A stretch of DNA of 64,000 bases from Silvimonas amylolytica. Lineage in GTDB: Bacteria > Pseudomonadota > Gammaproteobacteria > Burkholderiales > Chitinibacteraceae. A model generated the notes under the pieces. That model made no database searches. It was not told where the DNA came from and worked only from the letters and a program-made list of their open reading frames with translations. The stretch spans positions 124,001 to 188,000 of the forward strand of contig NZ_BMLY01000001.1 of NCBI RefSeq assembly GCF_014645555.1. Reading direction: 5' to 3'. Shown here one piece after another: positions 33,181-43,405 of this stretch. A program made the translations under genes and the position numbers. Each line of letters opens with the position of its first letter. Position 1 is the first letter of the stretch.

Positions 33181-34029
33181 ATGTCTGCACCTGAAACCAT
33201 TCCGGCACCTCATGTCGCCGGCATGACATCAGCACCTCGGCGCAGCACGTTCTGGGCCATCCGCGGCCAACTTGGGCGTCGGCAATATGCACTCATCGCG
33301 CTAACCGGGCTGCTATTGCCACTCGTGGTATGGTGGGCGCTTTCTGCCACCCAGTGGGTGTCGCCGGTTTTCCTGCCCGGCCCCATGCAGGTCGCAGAGC
33401 GGTTAGCGCAATGGTGGACTGACGACAACCTGGGTACGGACATGGCCATTAGCGCCTGGCGTGTTTGCGCCGGCTGGGCGTTATCGCTGGTTGTGGCGCT
33501 TCCGCTGGGTTTGTTGATCGGTACGTTTCGCCCCGTAAAAGCATTGCTCGAGCCCTTGACCGACTTTATTCGCTACATGCCAGCCGTCGCCTTTGTGCCG
33601 CTGATCATGCTGTGGGTCGGGATTGATGAAGGCGCCAAGGTAGCGGTCATTTTTATCGGCACGTTTTTCCAGATGGTACTGATGGTGGCCGAGGATGTGC
33701 GTCGCGTGCCGGATGCACAAATCGAGGCCGCGCAAACGATGGGCGCCACCCGCAGTGAAATCATCCGGCTGGTGATTATTCCATCCGCCAAGCCGGCGCT
33801 ACTCGACACGCTGCGCATCACCATGGGTTGGGCCTGGACGTATCTGGTTGTTGCCGAACTGGTGGCTGCCAATTCTGGCGTAGGTTTTGCCATTCTCAAG
33901 GCACAACGTTTTTTGCAGACCGACAAGATTTTCGGCGGCATTTTGTTGATTGGGGCGATGGGTCTGGTCATTGATCAGATGTTTCGTCTGGTGCATCGAC
34001 TTGCATTTCCCTGGCTGGCCAAGAGGTAA
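33181..34029 (+). CDS. ABC transporter permease (SsuC/TauC type)
   Basis: 282 residues, about six membrane helices, and the EAA loop (EAAQTMGATRSEIIRLVIIPSAKPALLDTLRI) that contacts the ATPase. ATG at 33181 with AAGGAGAAACGCCC upstream is used; a longer frame runs back to 33115, overlapping the previous gene's stop. It ends six bases before the ATPase gene. It forms the membrane channel of the importer with the flanking genes. Confidence 0.92.
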   Translation: MSAPETIPAPHVAGMTSAPRRSTFWAIRGQLGRRQYALIALTGLLLPLVVWWALSATQWVSPVFLPGPMQVAERLAQWWTDDNLGTDMAISAWRVCAGWALSLVVALPLGLLIGTFRPVKALLEPLTDFIRYMPAVAFVPLIMLWVGIDEGAKVAVIFIGTFFQMVLMVAEDVRRVPDAQIEAAQTMGATRSEIIRLVIIPSAKPALLDTLRITMGWAWTYLVVAELVAANSGVGFAILKAQRFLQTDKIFGGILLIGAMGLVIDQMFRLVHRLAFPWLAKR

Positions 34030-34035
34030 ACACAC

Positions 34036-34869
34036 ATGCCACAGAAGATCGAAATACGGGACGTCAACAAGGTATTTGGTAATGGCGCACATGCCGTACA
34101 AGCCCTGCAGGATGCAAATCTCAATATCGGCGATAACGAATTCATCACCTTTGTGGGCGCTTCTGGCTGCGGCAAATCCACGCTATTGCGCATGATTGGC
34201 GGACTGGAAACACCCACTAGCGGTCAGATTGCCGTGGATGGTCGCGTTATCGATGGCCCGGGTGCGGATCGAGCCATGGTGTTCCAGCACTACAGTCTGT
34301 ACCCCTGGCTAAACGTCATGGACAACATCAAATTCAGCCGACGCCTGGCGGTGAACCAGCAAAACCGCACCAGTGCCGATGTTGAGCAAGCCAGCGGGCG
34401 CGCCGATGCCTTGCTGAGTTTGATGGGCCTGACCGCTGCCGCAAAAAAATATCCGGCGCAGTTGTCCGGCGGCATGCAGCAACGCGTGGCCATTGCGCGG
34501 GCACTGATGAGCAAGCCCCGTATCTTGCTGATGGATGAGCCCTTTGGCGCACTGGATGCCCAAACGCGCGAAGTGATGCATGACTTGATCTGCCACGTGC
34601 GACGCCTGGAGAAAGTCACCATCGTCTTCGTCACACATGACGTGGAGGAAGCCATTTACCTTGGCGACCGTGTCGTGCTGATGGCACCGCGCCCAGGGCG
34701 CATCGACTCGCTTTATCACGTTCCACTGCCGTTTGCGCGCAACCAGGACATGAAGCTCGCGCCCGAATTTCTGCGCCTCAAGCGCGAAATCCTGGATCGC
34801 ATTCGCGATACCGCCGGGGTGAAAACCGATCTGGAACAACTGCAAAAACTGTCTGGCGCCACTGCCTGA
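34036..34869 (+). CDS. ABC transporter ATP-binding protein (SsuB/TauB type)
   Basis: 277 residues. Walker A GASGCGKST, Q loop MVFQHYSLYPW, signature LSGGMQQRVAIARAL, Walker B ILLMDEPFGALD and H loop VTHDVEEA. The C-terminal extension of about 50 residues follows the core. It powers the importer of the two preceding genes. Confidence 0.95.
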   Translation: MPQKIEIRDVNKVFGNGAHAVQALQDANLNIGDNEFITFVGASGCGKSTLLRMIGGLETPTSGQIAVDGRVIDGPGADRAMVFQHYSLYPWLNVMDNIKFSRRLAVNQQNRTSADVEQASGRADALLSLMGLTAAAKKYPAQLSGGMQQRVAIARALMSKPRILLMDEPFGALDAQTREVMHDLICHVRRLEKVTIVFVTHDVEEAIYLGDRVVLMAPRPGRIDSLYHVPLPFARNQDMKLAPEFLRLKREILDRIRDTAGVKTDLEQLQKLSGATA

Positions 34870-34892
34870 ATGACCTCGCAAGGAGCATGGAC

Positions 34893-35699
34893 ATGAATGA
34901 TTTTTCTCGCATACCCGCCAATCCGCCAGCAGCCAGCCCGGTGGATGCGCCGGAGTTCTGGCGCAATTTCGCCGCAGACCTGCCGCAAGACAAAGTAATG
35001 TGGTCTGAAATCATGCCGGGCGGCGCGCACTGGTCTGGCGTCATGCCGCGCGGCAGCAGTCTGCGTTTCGTGATGCTGGAGGCCGGTGCCAACTTGTCAT
35101 TGGTGCTGTACAGCGCAAAAGAAAAACTGGAGCGCTACAGCATGCCGGATTCACTCAAGGCCCAGCACACTGCGCATTACACGCGTGGGCATGTCTTCAT
35201 GAGCGACATGGGGCGTTCGCTGGCCTCTATCACCGCAGACACGCTCGGTTGGCATGACCCGTTGGGCGCCTTGCTGGACGCGCAAACCTGCCAGCACAAA
35301 TATGGCGATCGTGACTTTGAAACCGCCCGCAACGCGATGCACCGCAATGGCAAAGATGGGCTATTGATCGAAATCGGCAAGTACGGGCTGACCAAGCGGG
35401 ATTTGATCCCGCCGGTCAATCTGTTCAGCAAGGTTGCCGTGGACCCCCAGGGCCGATTCGTGTTCATGCCGAACCATGGCAAGGCTGGCGATTACGTTGA
35501 ATTGCGGTTCGATATGGATACGTTGATTGCGTATTCCAGCGCCCCACACCCGCTGGACCCGCGCACTGAGTACGCGCCAGCAAAAATCGGGTTGGTGGCA
35601 TGGCACTCCGGCAGTGCGCCCAAAGAGGACTATTGCCGGCAGTTCCGCCCGGAAAACGCTCGCGCCTTGCATAACGCCGACATGCAATACCTTGTCTGA
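34893..35699 (+). CDS. DUF1989 protein, probable carboxyguanidine deiminase subunit (first of two)
   Basis: 268 residues of the DUF1989 family, formerly called urea carboxylase-associated protein. Conserved elements are PRGSSLRFVMLEAGANLSLVLYSA, the metal-binding FMSDMGRSLASITADTLGWHD and CQHKYGDRDF, and PPVNLFSKVAVDPQGRFV. In work on the guanidine pathway the two DUF1989 partners form carboxyguanidine deiminase, which yields allophanate and ammonia. The start at 34893 is placed 7 bases after AAGGAG (34880-34885); the ATG at 34887 would be too close. It precedes the second DUF1989 gene by 14 bases. Confidence 0.87.
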   Translation: MNDFSRIPANPPAASPVDAPEFWRNFAADLPQDKVMWSEIMPGGAHWSGVMPRGSSLRFVMLEAGANLSLVLYSAKEKLERYSMPDSLKAQHTAHYTRGHVFMSDMGRSLASITADTLGWHDPLGALLDAQTCQHKYGDRDFETARNAMHRNGKDGLLIEIGKYGLTKRDLIPPVNLFSKVAVDPQGRFVFMPNHGKAGDYVELRFDMDTLIAYSSAPHPLDPRTEYAPAKIGLVAWHSGSAPKEDYCRQFRPENARALHNADMQYLV

Positions 35700-35713
35700 C
35701 TGAAGGAACGGAT

Positions 35714-36394
35714 ATGACCGTCATCGAAAACGAAGTACTCGCAACGGCCGCCGCATTTCGCATCCAGGAAAGCGCGCTTGATCCACGCGTCGCCGTACTC
35801 GACCATCACCAACCCGCGGGCGAGCCCTGGTTGCATGAGGTCAAAAAGGGACAGACGCTGCGAATCGTTGATCTGGAAGGCAATCAGGCTGCGGACGTCT
35901 TGTTCTACAACCGTCACGATATCAGCGAGCATTACAGCGCCACGGAAACCATGCTGCGCCAGGGCGGCATTTACCTGACTACTGGTACTACGCTGTATTC
36001 GTGCGACGCCAACCCCATGTTGACCATTGTCGCGGACACCTGCGGGCGCCATGACACGCTGGGCGGCGCTTGCGCGGCCGAAAGCAATACCGTCCGGTAC
36101 GCACTTCAAAAAAAATACATGCACTCCTGCCGGGATAATTACTTGCTGGCCATGCAGCATGCCGATATTGGCCTGAACAAGCGCGACCTTGTACCCAATA
36201 TCAATTTCTTCATGAATGTGCCCGTCACCGAAACCGGTGATCTCAAGTTTGATGATGGTGTTTCCGGCCCAGGCAAATATGTGGAGCTGCGCGCCGAAAT
36301 GGATGTCTGGGTGTTGATCTCCAATTGCCCGCAACTTAACAATCCTTGTAACGCATGGAACCCGACCCCGATCCAGTTGCTGATCTGGGACTGA
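35714..36394 (+). CDS. DUF1989 protein, probable carboxyguanidine deiminase subunit (second of two)
   Basis: 226 residues. Compared with the first DUF1989 protein it has more Cys and His candidates for zinc: TLYSCDANPM, CGRHDTLGGACAAESN and NCPQLNNPCNAWNP, with KKGQTLRIVDLEGNQAADVLFYNRHD near the start. It is the partner subunit expected in carboxyguanidine deiminase. The gene ends 96 bases before the carboxylase start, and this gap contains a guanidine-II riboswitch. Confidence 0.87.
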   Translation: MTVIENEVLATAAAFRIQESALDPRVAVLDHHQPAGEPWLHEVKKGQTLRIVDLEGNQAADVLFYNRHDISEHYSATETMLRQGGIYLTTGTTLYSCDANPMLTIVADTCGRHDTLGGACAAESNTVRYALQKKYMHSCRDNYLLAMQHADIGLNKRDLVPNINFFMNVPVTETGDLKFDDGVSGPGKYVELRAEMDVWVLISNCPQLNNPCNAWNPTPIQLLIWD

Positions 36395-36426
36395 TCTGAC
36401 TCACCACTGCATAGCCACTTTGCACA

Positions 36427-36486
36427 CCGGGACGACCCGGCGCTGCACGCCTCTCCGCGGGACGACCCGCACGCCGTCAAGGGCGC
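36427..36486 (+). ncRNA. Guanidine-II riboswitch (mini-ykkC) upstream of the carboxylase
   Basis: Two GC-rich hairpins with identical ACGA tetraloops occur in tandem: CCGGG-ACGA-CCCGG (36427-36440) and GCGGG-ACGA-CCCGC (36457-36470), separated by 16 bases, and followed by the SD AAGGG (36479-36483) and the ATG at 36491. This is the exact architecture of mini-ykkC RNAs: double ACGR hairpins directly before the ribosome-binding site. It binds guanidinium, which frees the SD in known cases. It lies inside the operon, between the DUF1989 gene and the carboxylase. Confidence 0.92.
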
Positions 36487-36490
36487 CATC

Positions 36491-39400
36491 ATGTTCAGCA
36501 AGGTTCTGATTGCCAATCGCGGCGAAATCGCCTGCCGCATTATCCGCACACTGAAAAAACTGGGCATCGCCTCGGTGGCGGTGTACTCCGAAGCCGATCG
36601 CCACGCACAACACGTCCACATGGCCGATGAGGCCATCTGCATCGGGCCTGCGCCAGCCGCCCAAAGCTATTTGCTGAGCGACACCATTTTGTCTGCCGCC
36701 CGCCAGACCGGCGCGCAGGCCATCCATCCGGGTTACGGCTTTTTGTCTGAAAACGCGGCATTTGCTGAAGCTTGCGCTGCCAGCGGCATTACATTCATCG
36801 GCCCCAGGCCGGCACATATGCGCGCCTTTGGCCTCAAGCACACAGCGCGTGAGCTGGCACAGCAAAATCATATTCCGCTCCTGCCCGGTACCGGCCTGCT
36901 GGCTGATGTCAGTGCCGCGCGCAGTGCTGCAGCAAACATTGGCTATCCGGTCATGCTCAAGAGTACAGCGGGTGGTGGTGGTATTGGCATGCAGCTGTGC
37001 CGGGATGAAACACAGCTGGCTGAAGCCTGGCAAACGGTAGAGCGGCTCTCGAAAAACAACTTCAAGGATGGTGGCATTTATCTGGAAAAATTTGTCGAAT
37101 ATGCCCGACATCTTGAAGTGCAGATATTTGGCAGCAGTGACGGCACAATCATTCATTTGGGCGAGCGGGACTGCTCCACGCAGCGTCGCAATCAGAAAGT
37201 CATTGAAGAAACCCCGGCACCGCACTTGAGTGATGAGCAACGGAAAAACCTGTGCGATACCGCAGTGCGGCTGGTTGCGTCGGTGGGGTATCAATCTGCC
37301 GGCACCGTCGAGTTTGTGTACGACACGCAATCAGGTGAGTTTTACTTTCTGGAGGTCAATACCCGTTTGCAAGTTGAGCACGGAGTGACCGAGTTGGTGA
37401 CCGGGGTTGATCTGGTTGAGTGGATGCTGCAGGCCGCCGCAAACGAGGGCCCGGATCTGGCGGCATATACGCACCGGCCGCAGGGCGCCGCCATGCAAGT
37501 GCGGGTGTACGCGGAAGACGCCAACAAGCAGTTCCAGCCTTCTGCAGGGCTATTGACCGAGGTGCACTTTGGCGAAGGCGCACGCGTCGATAGCTGGGTA
37601 GAGCGGGGCACGGATGTCCCTGCTTTTTATGACCCGTTACTGGCCAAAGTACTGACTCATGGCGCTGATCGGGCCGACACGCTAGCACGCATGCAGTCCA
37701 CACTGGCGCAAACCCGACTGGACGGCATCGAAACCAACCTGGAATACCTGCGCCAGATACTGGCTGATGCCACATTCAGCCAAGGGCGCCAGATTACGCG
37801 CTATCTCTCCACGTTTGCTTATTCTCCCAATACCCTGGATGTGCTGGATGCCGGCGTGCAAAGCAGCATCCAGGATTACCCCGGACGCACCGGCTATTGG
37901 CATATTGGCGTCCCACCCTCCGGTCCGATGGATAGCCGTGCCATGCGCCTGGCAAACAAACTGGTCGGCAACGCAGAAGGTGCTGCCGCACTCGAATTCA
38001 CCGTCACGGGGCCAACGCTGCGCTTCAATTGCGCCACCGTTATTGCGCTTACCGGGGCCGCCATGCGCGCCACCCTCAATGGTCAGGCGTTGCCGCAATG
38101 GCAAGCGGTCTCCGTGCAAAGCGGCGATCAACTGGTTGTGGGTGCCATTGAAGGGGACGGGTGCCGCAGTTATCTGGCTGTAGCGGGCGGATTTGACGTG
38201 CCAGACTATCTGGGCAGCAAATCCACGTTCACGCTGGGACAATTTGGCGGGCACGGCGGACGCACCTTGCGGGCAGGGGACGTCTTGCATCTGGGTACGG
38301 CGCGTGGCGTGCCGATGGCCATGCAAACCGGGGCTGCGCCGCAATATGCTCCACACTGGGAGATCGGGGTCCTGTATGGCCCGCATGGCGCGCCGGACTT
38401 CTTTACCGAGGCTGACGTCGAGATGTTCTTCAGTACCGACTGGGAGGTGCATTACAACTCCAGCCGTACTGGTGTGCGGCTCATTGGCCCCAAGCCGCAA
38501 TGGGCACGTACCGACGGCGGCGAAGCGGGGCTGCACCCGTCCAATATCCACGATAACGCCTATGCCATCGGCGCCATCGACTTTACCGGCGACATGCCCG
38601 TCATTCTCGGCCCGGATGGCCCCAGCCTCGGGGGCTTTGTCTGCCCGGCTGTGATTGTGCAGGCCGAACTGTGGAAAATGGGGCAATTGCGCCCAGGCAA
38701 TACCGTCCGTTTCAAGCGCATTAGCCAGGTCGATGCTGCTGCGCTTGAAGCCTCACTGGAGGCATCAATCGAACGACTGGATAGACCCGTAGCGGTGCAT
38801 CTCACCGAAACACAACACGAACCCATTGTGCTGGATCTACCTGCCTCCGCAGATCGCCCAGCGCTCGTGTGTCGTCAAGCCGGAGACAAATACCTGCTGG
38901 TTGAATACGGCCCGCTAGTACTCGACCTTGATCTGCGGTTTCGTGTGCAAGCGCTGTATAACGCGTTCGAGATCACCCAACTACCCGGCGTGATCGATCT
39001 GACGCCAGGCATCCGGTCGCTACAAATTCATTATGACAGCCGCGTTTTGCCCTTGGCGCAACTGTTGGCGCACGTTCAGGCCGCGGAAGCCGCATTGCCG
39101 TCGATTGACGAGATGACCGTACCCTCACGCATCGTGCACTTGCCACTCAGTTGGGATGACCCCGCCACACGACTGGCTATCGAAAAATACATGCAGTCCG
39201 TGCGGCCGGATGCGCCATGGTGCCCCAGCAATATTGAATTCATTCGCCGCATTAACGGGCTTGAAAGCATTGAAGACGTCAAGCGGATCGTCTTTGATGC
39301 CAGCTATCTGGTCATGGGGCTCGGGGATGTTTACCTGGGCGCGCCGGTTGCCACACCACTGGATCCACGCCACCGGCTGGTGACCACCAAATACAACCCG

Positions 39401-40093
39401 GCCAGAACATGGACACCAGAAAACGCCGTGGGTATCGGTGGCGCCTATATGTGCGTGTATGGCATGGAGGGGCCAGGAGGTTATCAATTTGTTGGCCGCA
39501 CGATCCAGATGTGGAATCGGCACAAGACGACGCGGGATTTTGTCGCTGGCAAGCCATGGCTTCTGCGCTTTTTTGACCAGATCCGCTTTTACCCGGTCAG
39601 TGCCGAAGAATTGCTCACACTGCGGGAAGACTTTTTGCAAGGGCGGTTTGAAATCAAGATTGAACAGACCGAATTCCGGCTTGGTGATTACAACCGCTTC
39701 CTGGCGCAGAACGCAAACAGCATTTCGACCTTCAAGGCCACCCAGCAGGCTGCATTCGACGCCGAACGGGCGCATTGGGAAGCCACGGGTGCCAACAACT
39801 ACAGCATGGATCAGGCCAACAGTACAGGCGGCCCTGAAGAAGACGAGTTGCCGGACGGCGCGCGTGGCATTCCCAGCCAGGTTGCCGGCAATGTCTGGCA
39901 AGTACCAGTCAAGGAGGGGGACGTCGTGGCTGCAGGTGATGTCATCATGGTGGTTGAATCCATGAAAATGGAAATCAATGTGACTGCGCCGGCGTCGGGC
40001 ACCGTACTCAAGGTGTTATGTCAGTCCGGCACGCCAGTGAGCGCCGGGCAAAATCTATTGGTAATCCAGCCAGAGGAAACCGTAGCGGCCTGA
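36491..40093 (+). CDS. Biotin-dependent guanidine/urea carboxylase
   Basis: 1200 residues. Biotin carboxylase (about 1-450) with [24 protein letters not shown]-grasp loop [15 protein letters not shown] and [14 protein letters not shown]; carboxyltransferase of KipA then KipI type (about 455-1110) with [27 protein letters not shown] and [15 protein letters not shown]; biotinyl domain (about 1125-1200) with the biotin Lys in ESMKME (about Lys1159). Homologues labelled urea carboxylase with adjacent DUF1989 genes carboxylate guanidine using ATP and bicarbonate. Two guanidine riboswitches and the DUF1989 pair favour guanidine here. The usual allophanate hydrolase is not adjacent. Confidence 0.93.
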   Translation: MFSKVLIANRGEIACRIIRTLKKLGIASVAVYSEADRHAQHVHMADEAICIGPAPAAQSYLLSDTILSAARQTGAQAIHPGYGFLSENAAFAEACAASGITFIGPRPAHMRAFGLKHTARELAQQNHIPLLPGTGLLADVSAARSAAANIGYPVMLKSTAGGGGIGMQLCRDETQLAEAWQTVERLSKNNFKDGGIYLEKFVEYARHLEVQIFGSSDGTIIHLGERDCSTQRRNQKVIEETPAPHLSDEQRKNLCDTAVRLVASVGYQSAGTVEFVYDTQSGEFYFLEVNTRLQVEHGVTELVTGVDLVEWMLQAAANEGPDLAAYTHRPQGAAMQVRVYAEDANKQFQPSAGLLTEVHFGEGARVDSWVERGTDVPAFYDPLLAKVLTHGADRADTLARMQSTLAQTRLDGIETNLEYLRQILADATFSQGRQITRYLSTFAYSPNTLDVLDAGVQSSIQDYPGRTGYWHIGVPPSGPMDSRAMRLANKLVGNAEGAAALEFTVTGPTLRFNCATVIALTGAAMRATLNGQALPQWQAVSVQSGDQLVVGAIEGDGCRSYLAVAGGFDVPDYLGSKSTFTLGQFGGHGGRTLRAGDVLHLGTARGVPMAMQTGAAPQYAPHWEIGVLYGPHGAPDFFTEADVEMFFSTDWEVHYNSSRTGVRLIGPKPQWARTDGGEAGLHPSNIHDNAYAIGAIDFTGDMPVILGPDGPSLGGFVCPAVIVQAELWKMGQLRPGNTVRFKRISQVDAAALEASLEASIERLDRPVAVHLTETQHEPIVLDLPASADRPALVCRQAGDKYLLVEYGPLVLDLDLRFRVQALYNAFEITQLPGVIDLTPGIRSLQIHYDSRVLPLAQLLAHVQAAEAALPSIDEMTVPSRIVHLPLSWDDPATRLAIEKYMQSVRPDAPWCPSNIEFIRRINGLESIEDVKRIVFDASYLVMGLGDVYLGAPVATPLDPRHRLVTTKYNPARTWTPENAVGIGGAYMCVYGMEGPGGYQFVGRTIQMWNRHKTTRDFVAGKPWLLRFFDQIRFYPVSAEELLTLREDFLQGRFEIKIEQTEFRLGDYNRFLAQNANSISTFKATQQAAFDAERAHWEATGANNYSMDQANSTGGPEEDELPDGARGIPSQVAGNVWQVPVKEGDVVAAGDVIMVVESMKMEINVTAPASGTVLKVLCQSGTPVSAGQNLLVIQPEETVAA

Positions 40094-40097
40094 TGGG

Positions 40098-40754
40098 TCA
40101 GGCGGCGTCAGGCTGATTATCTGGCGCCGCCCTGGTAAACGCAGGCAGGGTTTGGCAATGCGCTTCGATGGCAACGGCACGCGGGCATGCGCTGAGATCG
40201 CAATCAAAACGACGGGCATTGAACAACTGTGGAATCAGACAGCAATCCGCCATAGTGGGTTGGTCGCCACAGCAAAAGAGCGCATCGGGTTTTTTCGCCA
40301 GATGCGCCTCAAACGCACTCAGACCCAGTTGAACCCAGTGCCGGTACCACGCCTGCCTGGCCGCGTCAGCCAACCCCAATCCGGATTGCAGATACTGCAC
40401 TACACGCAGATTGTTAACGGGATGAATATCGCAGGCAATCAATAACGCCAGCGCGCGTACCTGAGCACGTGCTGCCGGGCCGGCAGGCAGCAGCGATGGG
40501 CTCGGCACCAACTCCTCAAGGTATTCGATGATGGCGAGTGATTGCGTCAGAACAAGGTCGCCGTGACGCAATGCAGGCACCAGCCCCTCTGGATTGATGG
40601 CCAGATAATCCGCCGTATGCTGGTCGCCTCCATTTTTCAAAAGATGAACTGGCTCAATGCGATAGGGAATGTTCTTCAAGTTCAGCGCGATGCGGACGCG
40701 GTAAGCGGCTGAACTCCGAAAATAGGAATAAAGCACCAGATCATCGGTCATCAT
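40098..40754 (-). CDS. maiA: Maleylacetoacetate isomerase (zeta-class GST)
   Basis: 218 residues. The zeta-GST signature RSSAAYRVRIALNLK is near the N-terminus, with LINPEGLVPAL and the ESLAI-like TQSLAIIEYLEE; the C-terminal helical domain starts about residue 90. It isomerises 4-maleylacetoacetate to 4-fumarylacetoacetate using glutathione. It is the last gene of the homogentisate operon, 11 bases after fahA; the double ATG at 40754/40751 leaves the exact start open. It ends within 5 bases of the convergent carboxylase gene. Confidence 0.93.
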   Translation of the reverse strand: MMTDDLVLYSYFRSSAAYRVRIALNLKNIPYRIEPVHLLKNGGDQHTADYLAINPEGLVPALRHGDLVLTQSLAIIEYLEELVPSPSLLPAGPAARAQVRALALLIACDIHPVNNLRVVQYLQSGLGLADAARQAWYRHWVQLGLSAFEAHLAKKPDALFCCGDQPTMADCCLIPQLFNARRFDCDLSACPRAVAIEAHCQTLPAFTRAAPDNQPDAA

Positions 40755-40765
40755 GTCTCTCGCAT

Positions 40766-42085
40766 TCAGGGCAATGGCGGCAGCAATGTGCCACTACACA
40801 CACCAAAGCCAATACTGACCGCACCGTTGGCCTGGCAGCGCCCGCGCAAGGAAACTTCATCGCCATCTTGCAAGAAGGTGCGGACCTCACCATTCGCAAG
40901 GGTGAGGGGTTGTTGCCCGCCACGGGTGAGCTCCAGCAGTGAGCCCGCCTCATGGGATTGCGGGCCAGACTGCGTACCACTGCCCAGCAAGTCGCCGGCC
41001 CGGAGGTTGCAACCGTTGACCGTGTGATGCGCCACCATCTGGGCAATACTCCAGTACGATTGCTCAAACCGCGATCGGCCCAGGCATTGGGCCGGCAAGC
41101 CTGCGCGACGCATTTCAGCCGTCCGGATGCCAACCTCAAGCGAGATGCCCATCGCGCCCGTATCTCTGTGCAAGGGCGAATCCAGGTAGGCCATGGGTTG
41201 TGGATCACCTTCAGCGCGCGTCCAGGGCTGACGAAATGGCACCAATGCTTCTAGCGTGATCACCCAGGGCGAAATGGTGGTGGCGAAATTCTTGGCCAGA
41301 AACGGGCCGAGTGGCTGGTACTCCCAGGCCTGGATATCGCGTGCTGACCAGTCATTCAACAAACAAAGCCCGAACACATGTTGATCCACCTGATCGAGTG
41401 CAATGCGTTGACCAGGCGCGTTGCCTTTGCCGATAAACACACCTAGCTCCAGTTCATAATCCATGCGTGCGGCAGGGCCAAATACAGGCTCCGTAGCACC
41501 GGCCGGAAAAGTCTGACCTAGTGGCCGCACGAATTGCTGACCAGAAACGCCAATGGACGATACTCGCCCGTGATAGCCGATTGGCACCCATTTGTAGTTG
41601 GGCAACAAAGGGTTGTCGGGGCGAAACAGGGCGCCGACGTGTGTGGCGTGATGGATGGACGTATAAAAATCCGTGTAGTCACCAATATGCGCAGGCAGTG
41701 CATATTCCACAGCGGATTGCGCTACCAGCGCATCCATCAATACGTACGCGCAGGCGGAGCCTTCGCGCAAGGCGCGTGACAACCCCAGTCGCAGCGCAGA
41801 CCAGGCCGGTAAACCCAGGCTCATCAAGTCGTTGAGCGTGCTTTGGCGGCAGGCCGCCAGTAGTGATGATTCTTTCAGATCGGGCAGCCCATCAACACAC
41901 AACGCGTGCGTGAGGTCGAGCACCTGATCGCCTATTGCTACGCCAATCCGCCACACCTCAGCGCTACCAACCCTGCGAAACACCGCGAAGGGGAGATTCT
42001 GCAAAGGAAAATCCGTGAGAGGGTCATTGGCGGAGGCAATCCAGCTACGCAAGGCCGGGTCGTGGGTTTCGTTGATCTGAAGCAT
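40766..42085 (-). CDS. fahA: Fumarylacetoacetase
   Basis: 439 residues. The N-terminal SH3-like domain precedes the FAH hydrolase domain, where the DFYTSIHHATHVGALFRPD motif, RPLGQTFPAGATEPVFGPAARMDYELELGVFIGKGN and QVDQHVFGLCLLNDWSARDIQAWEYQPLGPFLAKNF give the metal and catalytic site. It cleaves fumarylacetoacetate to fumarate and acetoacetate, the last step of tyrosine degradation. It lies three bases after hmgA, on the same strand. Confidence 0.96.
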   Translation of the reverse strand: MLQINETHDPALRSWIASANDPLTDFPLQNLPFAVFRRVGSAEVWRIGVAIGDQVLDLTHALCVDGLPDLKESSLLAACRQSTLNDLMSLGLPAWSALRLGLSRALREGSACAYVLMDALVAQSAVEYALPAHIGDYTDFYTSIHHATHVGALFRPDNPLLPNYKWVPIGYHGRVSSIGVSGQQFVRPLGQTFPAGATEPVFGPAARMDYELELGVFIGKGNAPGQRIALDQVDQHVFGLCLLNDWSARDIQAWEYQPLGPFLAKNFATTISPWVITLEALVPFRQPWTRAEGDPQPMAYLDSPLHRDTGAMGISLEVGIRTAEMRRAGLPAQCLGRSRFEQSYWSIAQMVAHHTVNGCNLRAGDLLGSGTQSGPQSHEAGSLLELTRGGQQPLTLANGEVRTFLQDGDEVSLRGRCQANGAVSIGFGVCSGTLLPPLP

Positions 42086-42088
42086 GTC

Positions 42089-43405
42089 TTAGCCTTGCGG
42101 GTGAGTGCCGCCGACGAAGCGACTGTGAACGCCTGACCAGCAATCCAGGTAGTCTGTTTGTCGCAGCGGTCCGTCCAGCGCGTAGTCGGTCAGCAGCATG
42201 GGCAGGCGCGTCTCAAACATGAACGCCATGGTGTCGGTCAGATAGTCCGGCCTGGTGGTGTTCGCCTGCAAAGCTCGCTCAATCGTGGCGACATCCGGGC
42301 CGTGGCCGGTCATGCATGGGTGCAGACTGGCGCCACCGGGGACAAAGCCACTGGCTTTGGCATCGTATTTACCGTGAATCAACCCCATGAACTCACTGGC
42401 TACGTTGCGATGAAACCAGGGTGGGCGGAACGTATCTTGCGCGACCAGCACACGCGGTGGAAAAACCACGAAATCGATATGGTCGACGCCGGGTGTATCA
42501 GATGGGGCTTGCAATACCAGGAAAATAGATGGGTCAGGGTGGTCAAAACTGACTGAACCCAACGCATTGAAGCGGCGCAGGTCGTACTTGTATGGCGCAT
42601 GGTTGCCGTGCCAGGCCACGACATCGAACGGAGAATGACCCAGTTCGCCTTGCCACAATTGCCCGAGGTAGCGGGTAATCAATTGTGTCGGTGTGGCGCA
42701 ATCTTCAAACCAGGCCACGGGATGAAGAAAATCCCGCGCAGCTGCGAGGCCATTGGCACCAATAACACCGAGATCCGGCAAGCGAAACGGCGCGCCAAAG
42801 TTCTCGCAAACATATCCGCGCGCGCTGGTCTCAAGCAGGTCAACCCGAAAGCGGATGCCGCGCGGGATGACGACGATTTCCTGAGGTTCGACATCCAGCA
42901 AGCCCAGCTCTGTCACCACACGCAACGCACCTTGCTGCGGCACTATCAGCATTTCTGCATCCGCGTTGCAAAAGACTCTGCCCGCCATTGACCGGGTGCA
43001 GGCATACAAGTGCACGCCAAAACCATGCTGTAGCGCCGCACTACCATTGCCCGCCATGGTCACCAGTCCATCTACAAAATCAACCGGTGAGGTGGGGAGC
43101 GGCAATGGATTCCAGCGCATGGGCTCTGGTGGCGTGTCAGACCGTAATTCAGCGGTAAAACGGGGTTGAACATACGGTTGCGAACAAGCCTGACCGGCGC
43201 TGGGTCGAATCCGGTACAGCCAGGTGCGCCGATTCTGGTGACGCGGCGCTGTAAATGCCGTACCCGAAATCTGTTCGGCGTAAAGCCCGTAAGGACAATG
43301 CTGCGGCGAGTTGTGCTGTGGCAGCGCGCCGGGCAGGGCTTCGCTTTGCAATTCGTTGCCAAAGCCTGCCAGGTAATGCAGATCGCCGGTCATGAGCATT
43401 GCCAT
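42089..43405 (-). CDS. hmgA: Homogentisate 1,2-dioxygenase
   Basis: 438 residues, a non-haem Fe(II) cupin that opens the homogentisate ring. The start [30 protein letters not shown], and the iron motifs [14 protein letters not shown] (His, Glu) and [10 protein letters not shown] are conserved. The hppD stop and hmgA start overlap as TGATG at 43405. An internal ATG at 43393 is also possible. Second step of the pathway. Confidence 0.97.
   Translation of the reverse strand: MAMLMTGDLHYLAGFGNELQSEALPGALPQHNSPQHCPYGLYAEQISGTAFTAPRHQNRRTWLYRIRPSAGQACSQPYVQPRFTAELRSDTPPEPMRWNPLPLPTSPVDFVDGLVTMAGNGSAALQHGFGVHLYACTRSMAGRVFCNADAEMLIVPQQGALRVVTELGLLDVEPQEIVVIPRGIRFRVDLLETSARGYVCENFGAPFRLPDLGVIGANGLAAARDFLHPVAWFEDCATPTQLITRYLGQLWQGELGHSPFDVVAWHGNHAPYKYDLRRFNALGSVSFDHPDPSIFLVLQAPSDTPGVDHIDFVVFPPRVLVAQDTFRPPWFHRNVASEFMGLIHGKYDAKASGFVPGGASLHPCMTGHGPDVATIERALQANTTRPDYLTDTMAFMFETRLPMLLTDYALDGPLRQTDYLDCWSGVHSRFVGGTHPQG

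Noticed and set aside
37682-38686. Long antisense open frame inside the carboxylase gene (similar ones at 36401-37330 and 39125-39901)
   Set aside because: The sense protein has continuous biotin carboxylase and carboxyltransferase homology; the antisense products are low-quality His/Gly/Arg-rich sequences.
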